This document shows positions 1 to 11,599 of a stretch of 64,000 nt of DNA, piece after piece. Source of the DNA: Cannabis sativa (taxonomy: Eukaryota > Streptophyta > Magnoliopsida > Rosales > Cannabaceae); contig NC_083606.1 in the NCBI RefSeq assembly GCF_029168945.1, positions 15,464,041-15,528,040 on the forward strand, in the 5' to 3' direction. The position numbers and the translations under genes are program-made. The notes beneath the pieces are model-generated. The model worked only from the letters and a program-made list of their open reading frames with translations. It was not told where the DNA came from and did no database searches. Numbering within the stretch: the first letter of the stretch is position 1; each line of letters begins with the position of its first letter.

Positions 1-2040
1 AGCAGCAATCCATAGGTGGATCATAGTCCCACCAACTACCATGTTTCAAATATACATTATGAAACCACTTAACAAAGAGGCAATCTTTCTTACTTGCTAT
101 GTCCCAAACATACCTTCCCATAGCTGCAATATTCCATTCTTTGATGTTTCGAAATCCAAGACCTCCTGCAGATTTGGTTTGACAGATATTGTCCCAAGCA
201 ACCAAGCATGGACTTGAAGTCTCTTGTGTGCCTTTCCATAAGAAGGATCTACATACAGCTTCAATGTCTTTCAACAACTTCTTTGGTAAAATAGTGATTT
301 GAGCCCAATAAGTGTGAATGGCCAACAGGACAGAATTAATCAATGTTGTTCTCCCCATATAAGACAAGTTCCTAGAACTCCACATCCGAATCCTTCCTGT
401 CATTTTTTCAAGAAGCTCCTGACATTCTCCTCCAGATAGTCTTTTAGAGCAAATAGGGATTCCCAAATATCTAAAAGGCAGTGTGCTTCTAAAGAAGTTT
501 GATGCTTCTAAGATCCGATTCACCTCCAATTCTGGAATCCCTGAACAATACACTGAAGTCTTCTGAACATTAGGCTCCAACCCAGAAGTGGAAGAGAAAA
601 GCTTCAAACCTTGGAGCATGAGCATAGCTGAAATAAAATCACCATTGCAGAATACCAATAAATCATCTGCAAAACAAAGATGATTCAGTTTGAGGGCTGT
701 ACACCTGTCATGGAACTTGAATCCTGGCCATTCTCCAATCTTCTTAAAAATTCGAGACAAATATTCCATGCCAAGGACAAAAAGAAGAGGGGACATGGGA
801 TCTCCTTGTCTGAGCCCTCTCTTTGCTTCAAAAAATCCACACATAGAGCCATTGAGGAGAAGAGAAAATTTTGGTGTCCTAATACAATTCATAATTAGTT
901 GAATGAACTGTATAAGGAAACCAAAAGCAACTAACATCTCCTCCAAGAAATCCCAATCCACTGTATCATATGCCTTCCTTAGATCGATCTTGATCATACA
1001 ACTAGGCTTAGAATTTTTCCTTCCATAGAGTCTTACCAGCACCTGGCATACCAAGATATTATGTGCTATATACCTCCCATGAACAAAGCCACCTTGGTTT
1101 TCTGCAATAAGATCAAGAAGAATTTTCCTAAGTCTATTGCAAATCACCTTAGTAGCTATCTTATATAATACATTACAACAGGAGATAGGTGTAAAATCAG
1201 CTACACTTTTAGGACAAACCGATTTAGGAATGAGTGTAATGGTAGTGGCATTTATCTCCTTAAGGATTTTCCCAGAATTCAAGAATGATAGCATAGTCTC
1301 CTCAGTGTCTTTACCAACAATTTGCCAACAATCTTGATAGAAGGCACTACCAAAGCCATCAGGTCCTGGAGCCTTGTTCCCAGGGATAGAAAACGCAGCA
1401 TCTTTAACTTCTTCAGCAGTATAAGGAGCAGAGAGAATCTCATGATGAACTTGAGTAAGTTTAGGCCCCAAGTTAACAGTAGACTGGTGAACATGTCTTC
1501 TGTTAGGCAAGGACTTCCCTAACAATCCCATATAATAGTCTAAAAAATCCTTTTGAACCCCCTCGGGATTATCTCTCCAAATCCCAGTTTCATCTTCAAT
1601 GGAAAATTTTTTATCTTGTATTCTTCTAGCTTTCAATGAAGCATGAAACATTGCTGGATTTTCATCTCCATATTTAGCCCAATTAAGCTTAGCTTTTTGA
1701 GTGATAAAAAGGGAATAAGCTTTGTGTACCTCTGTGTAATGATGATGAGTTCTATGTTCCTCTTCTATCAAATCTATGTTCATCGGGTCCTTGTTTAATC
1801 TTGTTTGCACATCTGCAAGAGCTAACCTGGCTGCTATGTCCTCCTTGTGAATTTCCGAGAAGCCCTCTTGATTCAATTTCCTTAACACTGCCTTCAATCT
1901 CCTCAACTTACTGACTACTTGATACATCTTCGACCCCATAATTCTAGGATGCCAAGAATCAGCCACCAGATTCTCGAATTGAGGAGCAAGCTTCCACATA
2001 TTGAAATATCTGAATGGCTTCTTCCCTGTGTTGTAATCTT
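1..2040 (-). pseudogene. LINE-1 ORF2, reverse transcriptase part
   Basis: This is the central and C-terminal part of LINE ORF2, an RNA-dependent DNA polymerase that copies the element at a nicked target. Reading from about 2038 downward, I spot-checked one frame at 2038, 1867, 1189 and 673 and found it consistent. The palm motif FADD is encoded at 662-673, preceded by a DLRKAYD-type motif near 985-1005 and a GLRQGDP-type motif near 805-825. Toward base 1 the frame encodes the post-RT region with a W/G-rich zf-RVT-like start (SWWDYDPP near 10-35). It is out of frame with the endonuclease upstream: a shift of one base (gain) or two (loss) lies near 2040-2050. RNase H, if present, is outside the window. 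Confidence 0.9.
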
Positions 2041-2744
2041 TATAAATAGACCAGGATGGGAGAGTGATCAAATGACAATTCAGGCAAAAAGGCCGCTTCT
2101 GAGCTAGAGAAAAAATTCATCCAACAAGGATTGATCATTGCTCGATCAATTTTTGAATAAATTCTCTCCTCTGGCTTTTGTTTGTTATTCCAGGTGAGAA
2201 ATGCCCCAGAATATTTCAGATCTTCAAGGTTGCATTGTGAAATACAATCCTTAAATCTCTGAGAAGGTATAGCATGAGCTCTTCTACCAATTCTCTCATT
2301 CACAAAGAGAATCTCATTAAAATCTCCCCACACCAGCCATGGATCTGCAATGTTAATGGCCAAGCCCTCCAATTCAGACCATAATTCTTCCCTTCTTTTT
2401 TCATCATTAAAGCCATACACACAAGTAACTTGAAAATTCCCCACTCTCTGTTTCGGAATAACAGTACAATGTATAAGTTGACTCGTGCGGAGACCAATGT
2501 CGATAGAGTAAACATTTGGTTGCCAAGCAACTATTATTCTCCCTTTATCAAGCCAAGGGTTATTATTAGTGAAACACCAACCTTGAAAAAGACTTGTATA
2601 CAACTCACCCATATTCTTATTCTTAACTTTAGTTTCTAGGAGGCTAACAAACCCAACTTGCTTAGAATAAATCGTATTCCTGATTTCATTGTGTTTTTTA
2701 TGGTTTTTAATCCCCCTAACATTCCAACATAGCAATCTATCCAT
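2040..2744 (-). pseudogene. LINE-1 ORF2, N-terminal endonuclease domain
   Basis: This is an apurinic-like endonuclease/exonuclease/phosphatase domain that nicks target DNA to prime LINE reverse transcription. The N-terminus carries the family motif LLCWNVRGIKN. A LLETKVKN segment with the catalytic-type Glu follows, then a WLVWGDFNEIL motif around residues 136-146 and the closing SFDHSPILV motif. The Met at 2744 overlaps the end of ORF1 by 8 bases (ATGGATAG), the usual place for a LINE ORF2 start. The reading frame hits a stop at 2040 right after the FDHSP motif, and the downstream RT lies in another frame, so this copy is inactive. Confidence 0.93.
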
Positions 2745-3964
2745 TGGAAGTAGAGGGCTCTACCCCCTCTCCCATATGAACTTCTCCTTGCTCATTCTCA
2801 CTGTCCAACTGCTGAAATCTGTTGCAAACTTCAGTTCTCCCTGGTTCCTGCGCACTTGTGCTCTTCATACTCACTTTTTTTCCTTTCATAACCTTTTGAA
2901 ATCCCTCTGCATCTTTCTCAACCTGTTGAGTAGCTTGTTGTTTCTTTGGAACCCAAACTTGTTTCCCTTGGTCAATCTTACTCTCCTCCTTCCTACAAGC
3001 ATCGGTGCTATGCCCAATCCTAGAGCAATTATAACAAACTAGAGGAACCCATTCATATTTAACTTCTAATTCCACCTCATGATCATGTTCAAAAATGAAA
3101 GATATGGTACTAGGAAAAGTTTGTGCCAAACTAACCTGAATTAGTATTCTTAGATATTGCAATTGATCTCTATTCTTTGTTATTCCATCCACCTGCAAAG
3201 GCTCCCTAATTTGTGCCACTATTTTGAAAAGAGATGTCTCTCCCCAATATTTGATATCCAAGCCTTTCAATTGCACCCAGGTTGGAACTGAAGTCACTTC
3301 TTCCTTTGTAAAGTCATCAATAGGGTTCCATGGTTTCATAACCATAGGTTTCCTATCAAAGAACACATAACCTTGTTGCAGCACCCTATCTCGTTGTTCC
3401 AAGTTCTGAAACCGGATTATGAATATTCCTTTAGCAAGCAGTCCCACCTTCACTACCATATCCTTCGATAGCCTCTTAGCAAAGCCCTCAAGAATAGAAA
3501 TTGGGGGATTAGCCCCAATTACATAACAAACCAGAGACGGCTGCCAATAATTCACCTCATCCTCTATATCAACAAAATTTATTTTAACTTTTGAAGTTGC
3601 AGATCTTACCTCAGGTTGCTGAATAGAGTTATCAAAACTAGTATTTAGATTTCGAACAATACCAAAACGCAGAATCAGGGGAGAAATCTTCTTCCCAGAG
3701 TTGACATCCTGAGTAGTTCGATTAGCTACTTGTAACCAATCGGAGAAATCGTGCCTGATTTCACTTCGCCTCTGAAAGAGGGCTTCCGTCTCTTCAGGCG
3801 AGTAAATCTTCCCAGCAAGACACTGTTCGATTGCATCAGAACACTGTTCCTTTGATTGCTCGACCTGTTCATCCTGTAAATCCTCCTCTGCTATCTCTAA
3901 TTCCTTTACTCCAAGCACTGCATCCATGGATCTGGTCTTAATAACCCTATCCGAAGATGTAGGC
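2737..3964 (-). pseudogene. LINE-1 ORF1, DUF4283-like and zinc-knuckle protein (main part)
   Basis: ORF1 of plant L1 elements encodes a nucleic-acid-binding protein that coats the LINE RNA. Counting from the internal Met at 3927 (396 residues), a conserved DUF4283-like core spans about residues 115-290. It includes WQPSLVCYVIGANPPI and a W-Q-L-K-G-L-D-I-K-Y-W run. A CCHC knuckle (CYNCSRIGHSTDAC) sits near residue 300, followed by a basic, low-complexity tail. The stop at 2737 overlaps the ORF2 start. The true N-terminus is not at 3927: the same frame continues upstream to the insertion site and resumes at 13504-13564. Apart from element 1 the frame is open. Confidence 0.9.
3960..3964. repeat. 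Target-site duplication of element 1 (left copy)
   Basis: TAGGC directly precedes the LTR end TGTTGGAAA. The same five bases follow the opposite LTR end at 13504-13508. Removing 3965-13508 restores the LINE ORF1 frame across the site, which confirms one insertion. Confidence 0.95.
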
Positions 3965-5332
3965 TGTTGGAAATTATTTTACCAGGATCTTAGATCTACT
4001 CACAAGTATGTTTATTAACATCCTAAATAAGAACATTCTAAAACGATAAATTAAACACATATAAAGTTTAAGAAACCTTACATTGGGTGCAGCGGAATAA
4101 TATGACTCTTTCCGTTCAGATATCTAGCCCTTGATTCCTTTCTGTAGCAGAGCATTATCAATATCTGAACCTGGATCTCTTTCTCTGAATCTTTGATGCT
4201 GAAACTCCTTTGCTGATGATCTTTCTTCACGATCTTCCTCACTATGATTGAGGTATCACTTGCTGTGTGTGGGCACTACTCTCACACTAAGATTTTTGAA
4301 ATTGAAGAGGGAAGGAGAAAGAGAAGGGTCAGCCAAAGATAGGGAGAGAGAAGGCTCAGTTTTTTCTGATTCAGAAAGTCTGAAGAAAAGTCTAGAAATT
4401 TAGTGTAAATTTCCTGAAGCCTTCACTATCTATTTATAGCATTCCACTAGGGTTAGGTTTGAATTATTTGGCATTAAAATAATGAAAAAATCAGTTTAAA
4501 TTTCCTACAAAAGTGGCTGGCCCTATACAAGTGGATTTGGGCCTCACTTTTTGCAATTTTGCAGTTTTATCTTTTCTGCATCTAATTTTCTCAAAAACGC
4601 CAATTTTCTAATTCAACCATTTAAATGTCAATTCTAACTATTTAATAACTATAAATAATTATTAAATAATATTGTCATTTATCATATTGATTAATTGAAC
4701 CATACAAAGTATCATAATTAACAAATATGCCCCTAAAAACTCTTTCTTTACAATTTCGCCCTTACTTAGTGAAAAATTCACAAAAAGACATAGTCTAATT
4801 TGAGAATTATAATTGATTAATCAAAACCAATTACATGAGTCTTACAAGCAATATTATCTCAACTAGTGGGGGGACCATGGGTCTATATAACCGAGCTTCC
4901 AATAAGTAGATCAAGAATTTATTACTAAAATTCACTAACTTATTAATTCTTCGTTGAATCCACGCATAGAACTTAGAATTGCACTCTCAGTATATAGAAT
5001 GCTCTATATGTTCCACCATATAGACACATCATTAATTATCCATTGTTATAATCCTAATGTGATCAATGATCCTCTATATGAATGATCTACACTGTAAAGG
5101 GATTAAATTACCTACAATGTATTTATTCCTTAAAATACTTGACCCCGTATAAATGATATTTCAGCTTATGTGAAATGAGATCTCCACCATTTATTTTCGT
5201 TTGGTCAAGCTCAAAGGAGATCATCCTTTGCTTACTATTCGCCAGATAGAAGCTATAGATTCTATGTTTATGCTAGCGCTCCCACTCAATTACACTACCG
5301 TGTTCCCAAAATGTACGTATCAAACTCCAACA
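3965..5332 (-). repeat. LTR A1 (3' LTR of element 1), internally deleted
   Basis: It begins TGTTGGAAATTATTTTACCAGG and ends in a CCAACA terminus just before the polypurine tract complement. Compared with LTR A2 it lacks roughly 530-540 bases: the sequence matches up to ACGTATCA (A2 near 12967), then jumps to the terminal AACTCCAACA. It also lacks a short GTTACACCC segment near 5110. The TATA-type sequence CTATTTATAGC near 4428-4440 is retained. Confidence 0.9.
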
Positions 5333-5334
5333 AA

Positions 5335-5343
5335 CTCCCACTT
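5335..5343 (-). other. Polypurine tract of element 1
   Basis: CTCCCACTT here reads AAGTGGGAG on the minus strand, two bases from the 3' LTR. The same tract is found next to the 3' LTRs of elements 2, 3 and 4. It primes plus-strand DNA synthesis in LTR elements. Confidence 0.85.
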
Positions 5344-6230
5344 GCACTAATATAAAACAAAAAGTGCGTTTCAAATAATCTCAACACCTTGATATACAAA
5401 TCAAGTGTAGTAGTAGTAAACTCCTCGTAATAGGACCTGAAAGGTTGAATTAAACACAACCTTTTCTCCACCATTACTCTTCCTTTAATCACAAAATCAT
5501 TGATAATGTGAAATTCCTCTCTATATGTCTACTCTCTTGGGATACTGGATTCTTTATCTTTGGCAACTACTTTTGGTTAATCAGGAAATTAACACTAGTA
5601 GTTTAAGGCAATTTGGAATGATGCCAAAAATGTATAGAACTTTCCTTAGACTGAATAAGTACCTTTCCTGCAATCTTAACATTCAGTCCCTCTCTGGTAG
5701 ACCTAGAGACTTCAGATAGGTTTTTACACTTCTCCAAAATCACTATTCCACCCCCAGAGTAACCACCATCTTATCAGAAATATTTACTAGCACATAGGCA
5801 AATTTCGAAATCTGATATGGTGTAGTCTAAGAGTTTTAAACACACCCTTATAGACTAACATATAGTTCCTCTTCTTTATCTTAAGATTTACTTGATTGTC
5901 TTCCAATGTTCTTCTCCTGGATTAATCTGATACCTACTCATTACTCCCACTCAACAGTAGGTGTCTGGTCTAAGGCATGCAAAAGCATATCTAAGACCTC
6001 TCACTGTTGATATAAGAAATTCTTTCATGGCTTTATCTTTTCTGGAATAGTTGAGACTTTTCCTTAGATAAATAAAATCTATGCCTAAGAAGTTGTGAAG
6101 CTTCCATAGATTGCCATTAGAAAGAAAATGCTTCAGCCTCTTACTAAAGTAAGTTGCTTGCATTAGAGTAATTACCAGATATACCACAAGCCATAGGTTT
6201 AGATAAACTCAAACCTATAATACTAGGAAC
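5344..6230 (-). pseudogene. Element 1 decayed pol 3' end (RT end and RNase H remnants)
   Basis: Short minus-strand frames recall copia pol. At 5951-6187 a 78-codon frame contains FLGIDFIYLRKSLNYSR followed by TVRGLRYAFACLRPDT, which resembles the end of copia RT (typically V-G-S-L-M-Y-A-M-x-C-T-R-P-D-I). At 5295-5492 a frame with IKGRVMVEKRL resembles the last RNase H segment before the 3' LTR. Stops and frameshifts separate the pieces, so no enzyme can be made. The match is by motif resemblance only, but the same segments recur in element 2 at mirrored positions. Confidence 0.6.
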
Positions 6231-6907
6231 AGGAAGTTTTGTTAAGTCTATTGAATAGACTTATAAACGAAAATTTCCTTTTATGTCCTTGTAGTAGAAA
6301 ACTTTAGGTTATTCCATGTGAATGGATTAAACCATAGTTCTATTGGCTTTCTTCTTAGTTTCTTATCTTGACAATCCATTACTTGTTTAAACTCACAATG
6401 GATTTTAATCACTAGTGTCTCCCAAGTCATAAGAAGGTGAGTTCCTAGGAACTCTCCCACTACGACAAGACAACAGAGGCAGTGGGATCATCATATGTCA
6501 AATAAGATGATAGAACACTTTTGGAATCAAGAAAAATATCTCCTTTATTTGCTACTTTATTTTCAGACTTAGTCATTTTCTAAGAAAAGTAGTATTTGTT
6601 TGAACAAACACTTTCTTATCTATTGACAATGGGATGGTCCACCCCTAATCACTTAGAATAGCTAACAACCCATGGTTAACAGTTCTAGCTTTTCTTAAGA
6701 TTTTGATTAGGTCATCCATGAATCTAGTAATGATTTACATTAAGTATACAACCATTACATCATTCTGAAATTGTATTACCATGGAAGGAATTAGGCAACG
6801 ACTAGTAACTAATCATTAACATGCAACTCGAAATTTCTGGGGAGGTAAGTTTGGATATAATTCAAAAATCAATTTAATGATCTTTGAACTGCATATCTAC
6901 TAACTAT

Positions 6908-6937
6908 TTCTCCACCCCTATCAGTTCGCAAGATCTT
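6908..6937 (-). pseudogene. Element 1 integrase motif remnant
   Basis: On the minus strand these 30 bases encode KILRTDRGGE, the copia integrase core motif surrounding the second catalytic Asp. The flanking frame is broken by stops. The same motif occurs at 21218-21247 in element 2 and, damaged, at 53771-53800 in element 3. Confidence 0.75.
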
Positions 6938-8098
6938 TAACCACTTACCTTAATGGTTTTAACCATTGCTAGAAATTAATGAAATTTTTCAAACATTTCA
7001 AATTTCTTTGCTAAAAGGTATAATCTAGAGTTATCGTTTTAAGAATACAACGAAAAACTCATATCCATTCCTGAATGTACATCCATCTGCAAATGAGATG
7101 AACTACTTTCAGTGGATATAGGCATATTAACTCTTTGCAGAGATTGATCTTGTCAAATCCACTATGAACAAGATACAAATGCCATAGATTAAAAAAAATG
7201 TGGTAGTGTCTATGATGACATAGGTTTAGTTACATTAAAGAGTTCTTAGAATACTGCAAGTGGATCCTGGTCACAGAATACCTAACTCATATTCCATACA
7301 GTTTTAATCCATAAATAGAAGATGGATATTAAACACTTGAGAAAGTGTAACTGTATTGTATTCTGGAATTAGAAATATAAGAAAATTTCTATTTGGAATT
7401 TAAAATTAAAGTCAAAGACTTAAATTTATACCAAAAATAATGAGTAATTCTATCTTGGACCAGCACTACTAATACAAACTCTAAGTCAGATTTGCCCATA
7501 CAAGTAGGAGATTTCTAAGATTGAGGATTTATATCAATTGGGAATAGAATTTCGGGATTATAATCATATGCGTCATTTAATTTCTTAAGAGAAAATATAA
7601 TGACATGAAATGATTTATAGACCATTCATGCAATGATATATTATTGAGCTAATTCGATATGAATAAGCTAAGAGGAATTAGGATAATTTCGTTTATAAAT
7701 AAGAATCCAACGATGCTTCGATTAGCGAAAGACAAAGTAATCTTATTTATGTAATCTTCTTGTTTCATATTGTAAAAATACTAGTCTAAGGTGTCATCAA
7801 TTGATGAACAGCTAGATGTTGCATATACAATATTTATCTTTCGAGATCTTACACTATTATGTATGTCTAATGGTGAAAATCCATTAGGGATTTATCTCAT
7901 TAGAAAAACAAACATGTTAGACCAACAATGAAGATTCGAAATTAAACTATAACTTAATAACAGAAAATAACATGGTTCAATATAAATTCATACACAATTC
8001 AGAAATTATAAACATATAGCAAGTAGGAATGACTAGTGAAAATACTAAAACATACAATCCTAAATAATTTCCAAGGTTTTCAACAAACTGATACAAAG

Positions 8099-8404
8099 GT
8101 CCCGTAGGCGAGAGTCAAAGCATCATTTATTGAATAGAGTTGTCAGCTCATCTAAAATAGAAACCATTCTAGCAACCTTTTATTCGATCAAAATAAGAAT
8201 CCAACGTTGTCCCGGTAGGCGAGAGTCAAGGTTATTCTCATTTTATGAGCTTCCACCATTGTTTCATGTTTCATAAGTTTATCTCTAAGTAGTCACCGTA
8301 GGGGAGAGTCTAATAGAGACGAAAACTTACAAAACACTTATCAAATGAAATCTTACGGTGTTAAATGCATTCAACGAATAACCATCCATAGGGGGACGAA
8401 GTCT
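8099..8404 (-). repeat. Leader motif array of element 1 (four copies)
   Basis: GTCCCGTAGGCGAGAGTCA (8099), GTCCCGGTAGGCGAGAGTCA (8209), GTCACCGTAGGGGAGAGTCT (8292) and TCCATAGGGGGACGAAGTCT (8385) are related 20-mers spaced 83-110 bases apart. Element 2 carries the same array on the plus strand at 19751-20057. Confidence 0.8.
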
Positions 8405-10146
8405 AGCGTCTCGAGGTTATATTGAAAACATTTAACTTTTGTAAGACTAACAATGGAGATCGAATATCTTAATAATAATCAAGCTCATTATTTAAAGTGA
8501 GTTGTATTTTCTTTGATTCTTTTTACTTAATTTATTTATTTTAAATATATATTTATTTAAAATTTCCAATTTAAAATGAAAAATTCTAAATATAAATTTT
8601 AATTTAATATTTATAAATTTTACTTAGATGGATATGAAAATAACATGAATTATTTCCATCTTAGTAATAATTTCCAATAAATATTTAGAAAAATATTCAA
8701 TTTAAGTTGTTACAAAATTAATATAAATTAATTTACAACTCAAATTTAATTTTTCTATAAATATATATTGCATTTCGAAAAATTAAAGTATTTAAGAATA
8801 CAATTTTCGAAAATGCATGTTAAAATAAAAAATTAATCCTGGAAAAATTATTCTAATTTAATGTTGGCCCAAAATTAATTAATAAAATTAATTTACAACA
8901 AAAAATATAATTTTCCTATTTAATTAAATATATAAGAAAAATTTCAAATATTTAAGTATGATGATGAAAATCAACTTAAATATTAATTTTCTATTTAATT
9001 AAATACACTAGAAAAATACTTCAAGCAAAAATATCATCTATCTAGATTTTCCTTTGACTAATTAATTCAATTTCTAATAATATACTTTAATTCAATTTAT
9101 TTTAAATTAATCAATAAATGAAAAAATCATTGATTTAAGTTGATCCAAGAATTAATTAAAATAAATAATTAATTTACAACTTAATCTATTTTTCAAGATA
9201 AAATTCGAAATTCTAGCATTTAAGAAATGCAATTTCGAAAATTGATTAATAAAATAAAGAAAAAATATATATTTTGAAAATTATTTAAATTTAGTTGAAA
9301 AAATAAATTTCAACTAAAAATAATTTTCTATTTAATTATATGTCATGAAAAAGAAATATTTAAGTATGATGATAAAAAACAACTTAGATATTCAATTTTC
9401 AAATTAATTAAATGTATTAAATTCAAGAAATAAATAATTAAGTGTAGAGAAGGCTTAATTATTAATCTCTAGTTTAATACTAGGAAAAATATACTTAAAA
9501 TAAATTGTACCAAAATTAATTAATAAATAATTAATTTCACAATGTATAATATTTCCTATTTAATATTAGAAATAATAAGTAGTCTAGAAATAACTATCTA
9601 GAAAATATCTTATTTGACTAAGTATCTTTTCCACAAAATTTGAAAAAAAAAATATCTAATTTAAGTTGTATTAGAAAAAATCTAGAACTTAAATATTTTT
9701 CAAATTTAAATTTAATTAAATATCAAAAATTAAGTTGTAACCACTTAATTTGAAAATATTCCATTTTAAGTTAATATTCGAAAAGATATTAACTTAAAAA
9801 ATATCTAAAGAATCTTAATAACCAATGTCTAAAATTCCTCAACTTAATTTTGAAATTTGAAATTCAAAAGATATTCAGATTTAAGTTGGTTAGTTGTAGA
9901 TAACTAAATATCAACTTAAATAAGAATATTTAATGAAAATTTTAAATTAAGTTCCAGAAAGAATCTAGATGGTTATAATTCTATATTTAATTAAATACAA
10001 GAAAATACATATAGTTTAGCTTAGAATAAAAAATTCTTTAAACTATAATTTTCTTAAATTAATTTCAAAATAAATGAAATTAATTATGTTGCTAATCAAT
10101 TTTATTAGGTTAAACTAGTGTAATTAACCTAGTACAGTTGTTCAAA

Positions 10147-10247
10147 TCAGGCAAATGGGCCTTCACAATTGGGGTGGTTCATGTGAGGGGGTGCTGGGTT
10201 CAGTATGTCGTACCCACTTCTATGGCTCCCAACTCTCACACAAGGCC
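10147..10247 (-). other. Conserved GC-richer island in element 1 leader
   Basis: About 100 bases are nearly identical in elements 1, 2 (17913-18014) and 3 (57215-57315), although the surrounding leader has diverged between subfamilies A and B. It contains GGGGGTGCTGGGTTCAG and TGGCTCCCAACTCTCACAC. I find no open frame that explains the conservation. Confidence 0.7.
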
Positions 10248-11585
10248 AAAAAGAGAGGAATTTAACCTTAATAAGAACAACTGTTATTAATTGAATAGGC
10301 CCAAAAACTAGATGGGCCTAAATAAATTCTATCAAAAACTATGATAATTTATTTTAGCAACAACAACCTATATGTATTTATAATCAAATTAAACACATAG
10401 GCTCACACAGGCACACTTTGGATGGGTCCTATCATGTTGCTAGGTCATACACAGATCAAAGAAGATTGTAAATATACCTGTTACAAATTATTAATTGACC
10501 AAGGGAGCCATCAGATCATTAGATCTGGCAAAAAGTAACCATGGCTATTTGCAGTCAAGTAATAATAGGTTTTGAAAACTTACAAACAAGCTAAAACACA
10601 TACTCCTGCAACAAGGTTAGCTGGATAGTTGGATGTAGGATTTATTTAATTTTAAATTAAAAATTTAATTTCGAAATAAATAATTAAATAAATAAAATAT
10701 TTATTTTTCGAAAATTCAAAAAAAAATAAAAAAAATTTCGAAAATTTAAAAAAATTTTAAATTTAAAATTAAACCTACAATTTTGAAAAATTAGGTTTCA
10801 ACCAACCTAAATATCATTTCAAAAATTTGCTAACTACTTTTAAATTTTAAATGTTATTTTATAAATAAAAATCAAATAAAAAATTAGAAAAGATAAAGAA
10901 ATATCTTTTCCAAATTTTAAATGTAATTTAAATAAATAAAATAACAAAATTTAAAAAATTAGCAAAATATCTTATATCATTTAAAAATTACATGATTATA
11001 AATATCTTATTTTAAATTTAAAATAAGATAAGATATAATCAAATTTTAAAATAAGATAGATATTTTAAGCAAGAAGATAGATACTAATTCTATTCAAATT
11101 CAAATTATACTAATATCTTGAATTAAATTTAAAAAATATTAAATTAATTCAAAATGATAATTAGAATTGAATTAGGAATAGTGATAGTATAAATACAAAA
11201 CTATACCAAAAATCGGAAGTTAATTCCATGAAAAAGCATGAAAAAGCATGAAAAATCGAAGAAAAACAAAAAAAATCGAAATTGTACGGACAGATTTGCG
11301 ATAGCAGGAAAATATCAGCACAGCCCCGATTTTTTCAAATCTTCAAAAAATCATAACTAATTCAAATAAAATCCAAATTAAGTTCTGTAAAAGGCTAACT
11401 TGCTTAATTTTTTCCATACTATCCAATAAAAATAATTCCAGAGATAAAATCGCAATTATTTTTCACGAAAATTACAAACATCAATCAATCATCAAATAAC
11501 ACACAATACAACATGATACCATCCAAAGAACATACAAACAATCGTTTTAAAGTCCAAATTTCTTGCAAGTAAATCAATTACCATG

Positions 11586-11597
11586 GCTCTGATACCA
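11586..11597 (-). other. Primer binding site of element 1
   Basis: On the minus strand this reads TGGTATCAGAGC, complementary to the 3' end of plant initiator tRNA-Met. It lies two bases inside the 5' LTR that ends at 11600. Confidence 0.95.
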
Positions 11598-11599
11598 GT

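Larger units (their letters stand above)
1..3964 (-). mobile_element. LINE-1: L1-type non-LTR retrotransposon, interrupted, runs off left edge
   Basis: Minus-strand order is ORF1 (DUF4283-like domain plus zinc knuckle), then endonuclease, then reverse transcriptase, which is the plant L1 layout. The element continues at 13504-13564, where the ORF1 N-terminus and start codon lie, because LTR element 1 (3965-13503) inserted into ORF1 and duplicated TAGGC. The 3' end (rest of ORF2, poly-A) lies left of base 1, so target-site duplication and total length cannot be read. Damage visible here is one frameshift in ORF2 and the 9.5 kb insertion. Domain order and motifs are seen directly; the L1-clade assignment is family knowledge. 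Confidence 0.92.
7900..11585 (-). other. Element 1 long AT-rich leader between PBS and coding remnants
   Basis: These 3.7 kb have no coding frame and very low GC, apart from a few islands. Features seen: a four-copy motif array at 8099-8404; hairpin modules with GTTG...TTAATTAATT...CAAC arms, for example near 8708, 8863, 9140 and 9507; a conserved island at 10147-10247; and a splice-like segment near 10579-10604. All recur in element 2 in mirrored order and in element 3. Its role is unknown; packaging, dimerisation or splicing control are possibilities. Confidence 0.75.

Noticed and set aside
8099..8404. Spaced 20-mers as a CRISPR-like array
   Set aside because: Spacing and motif are irregular, the setting is a plant retroelement leader, and no cas genes are present.
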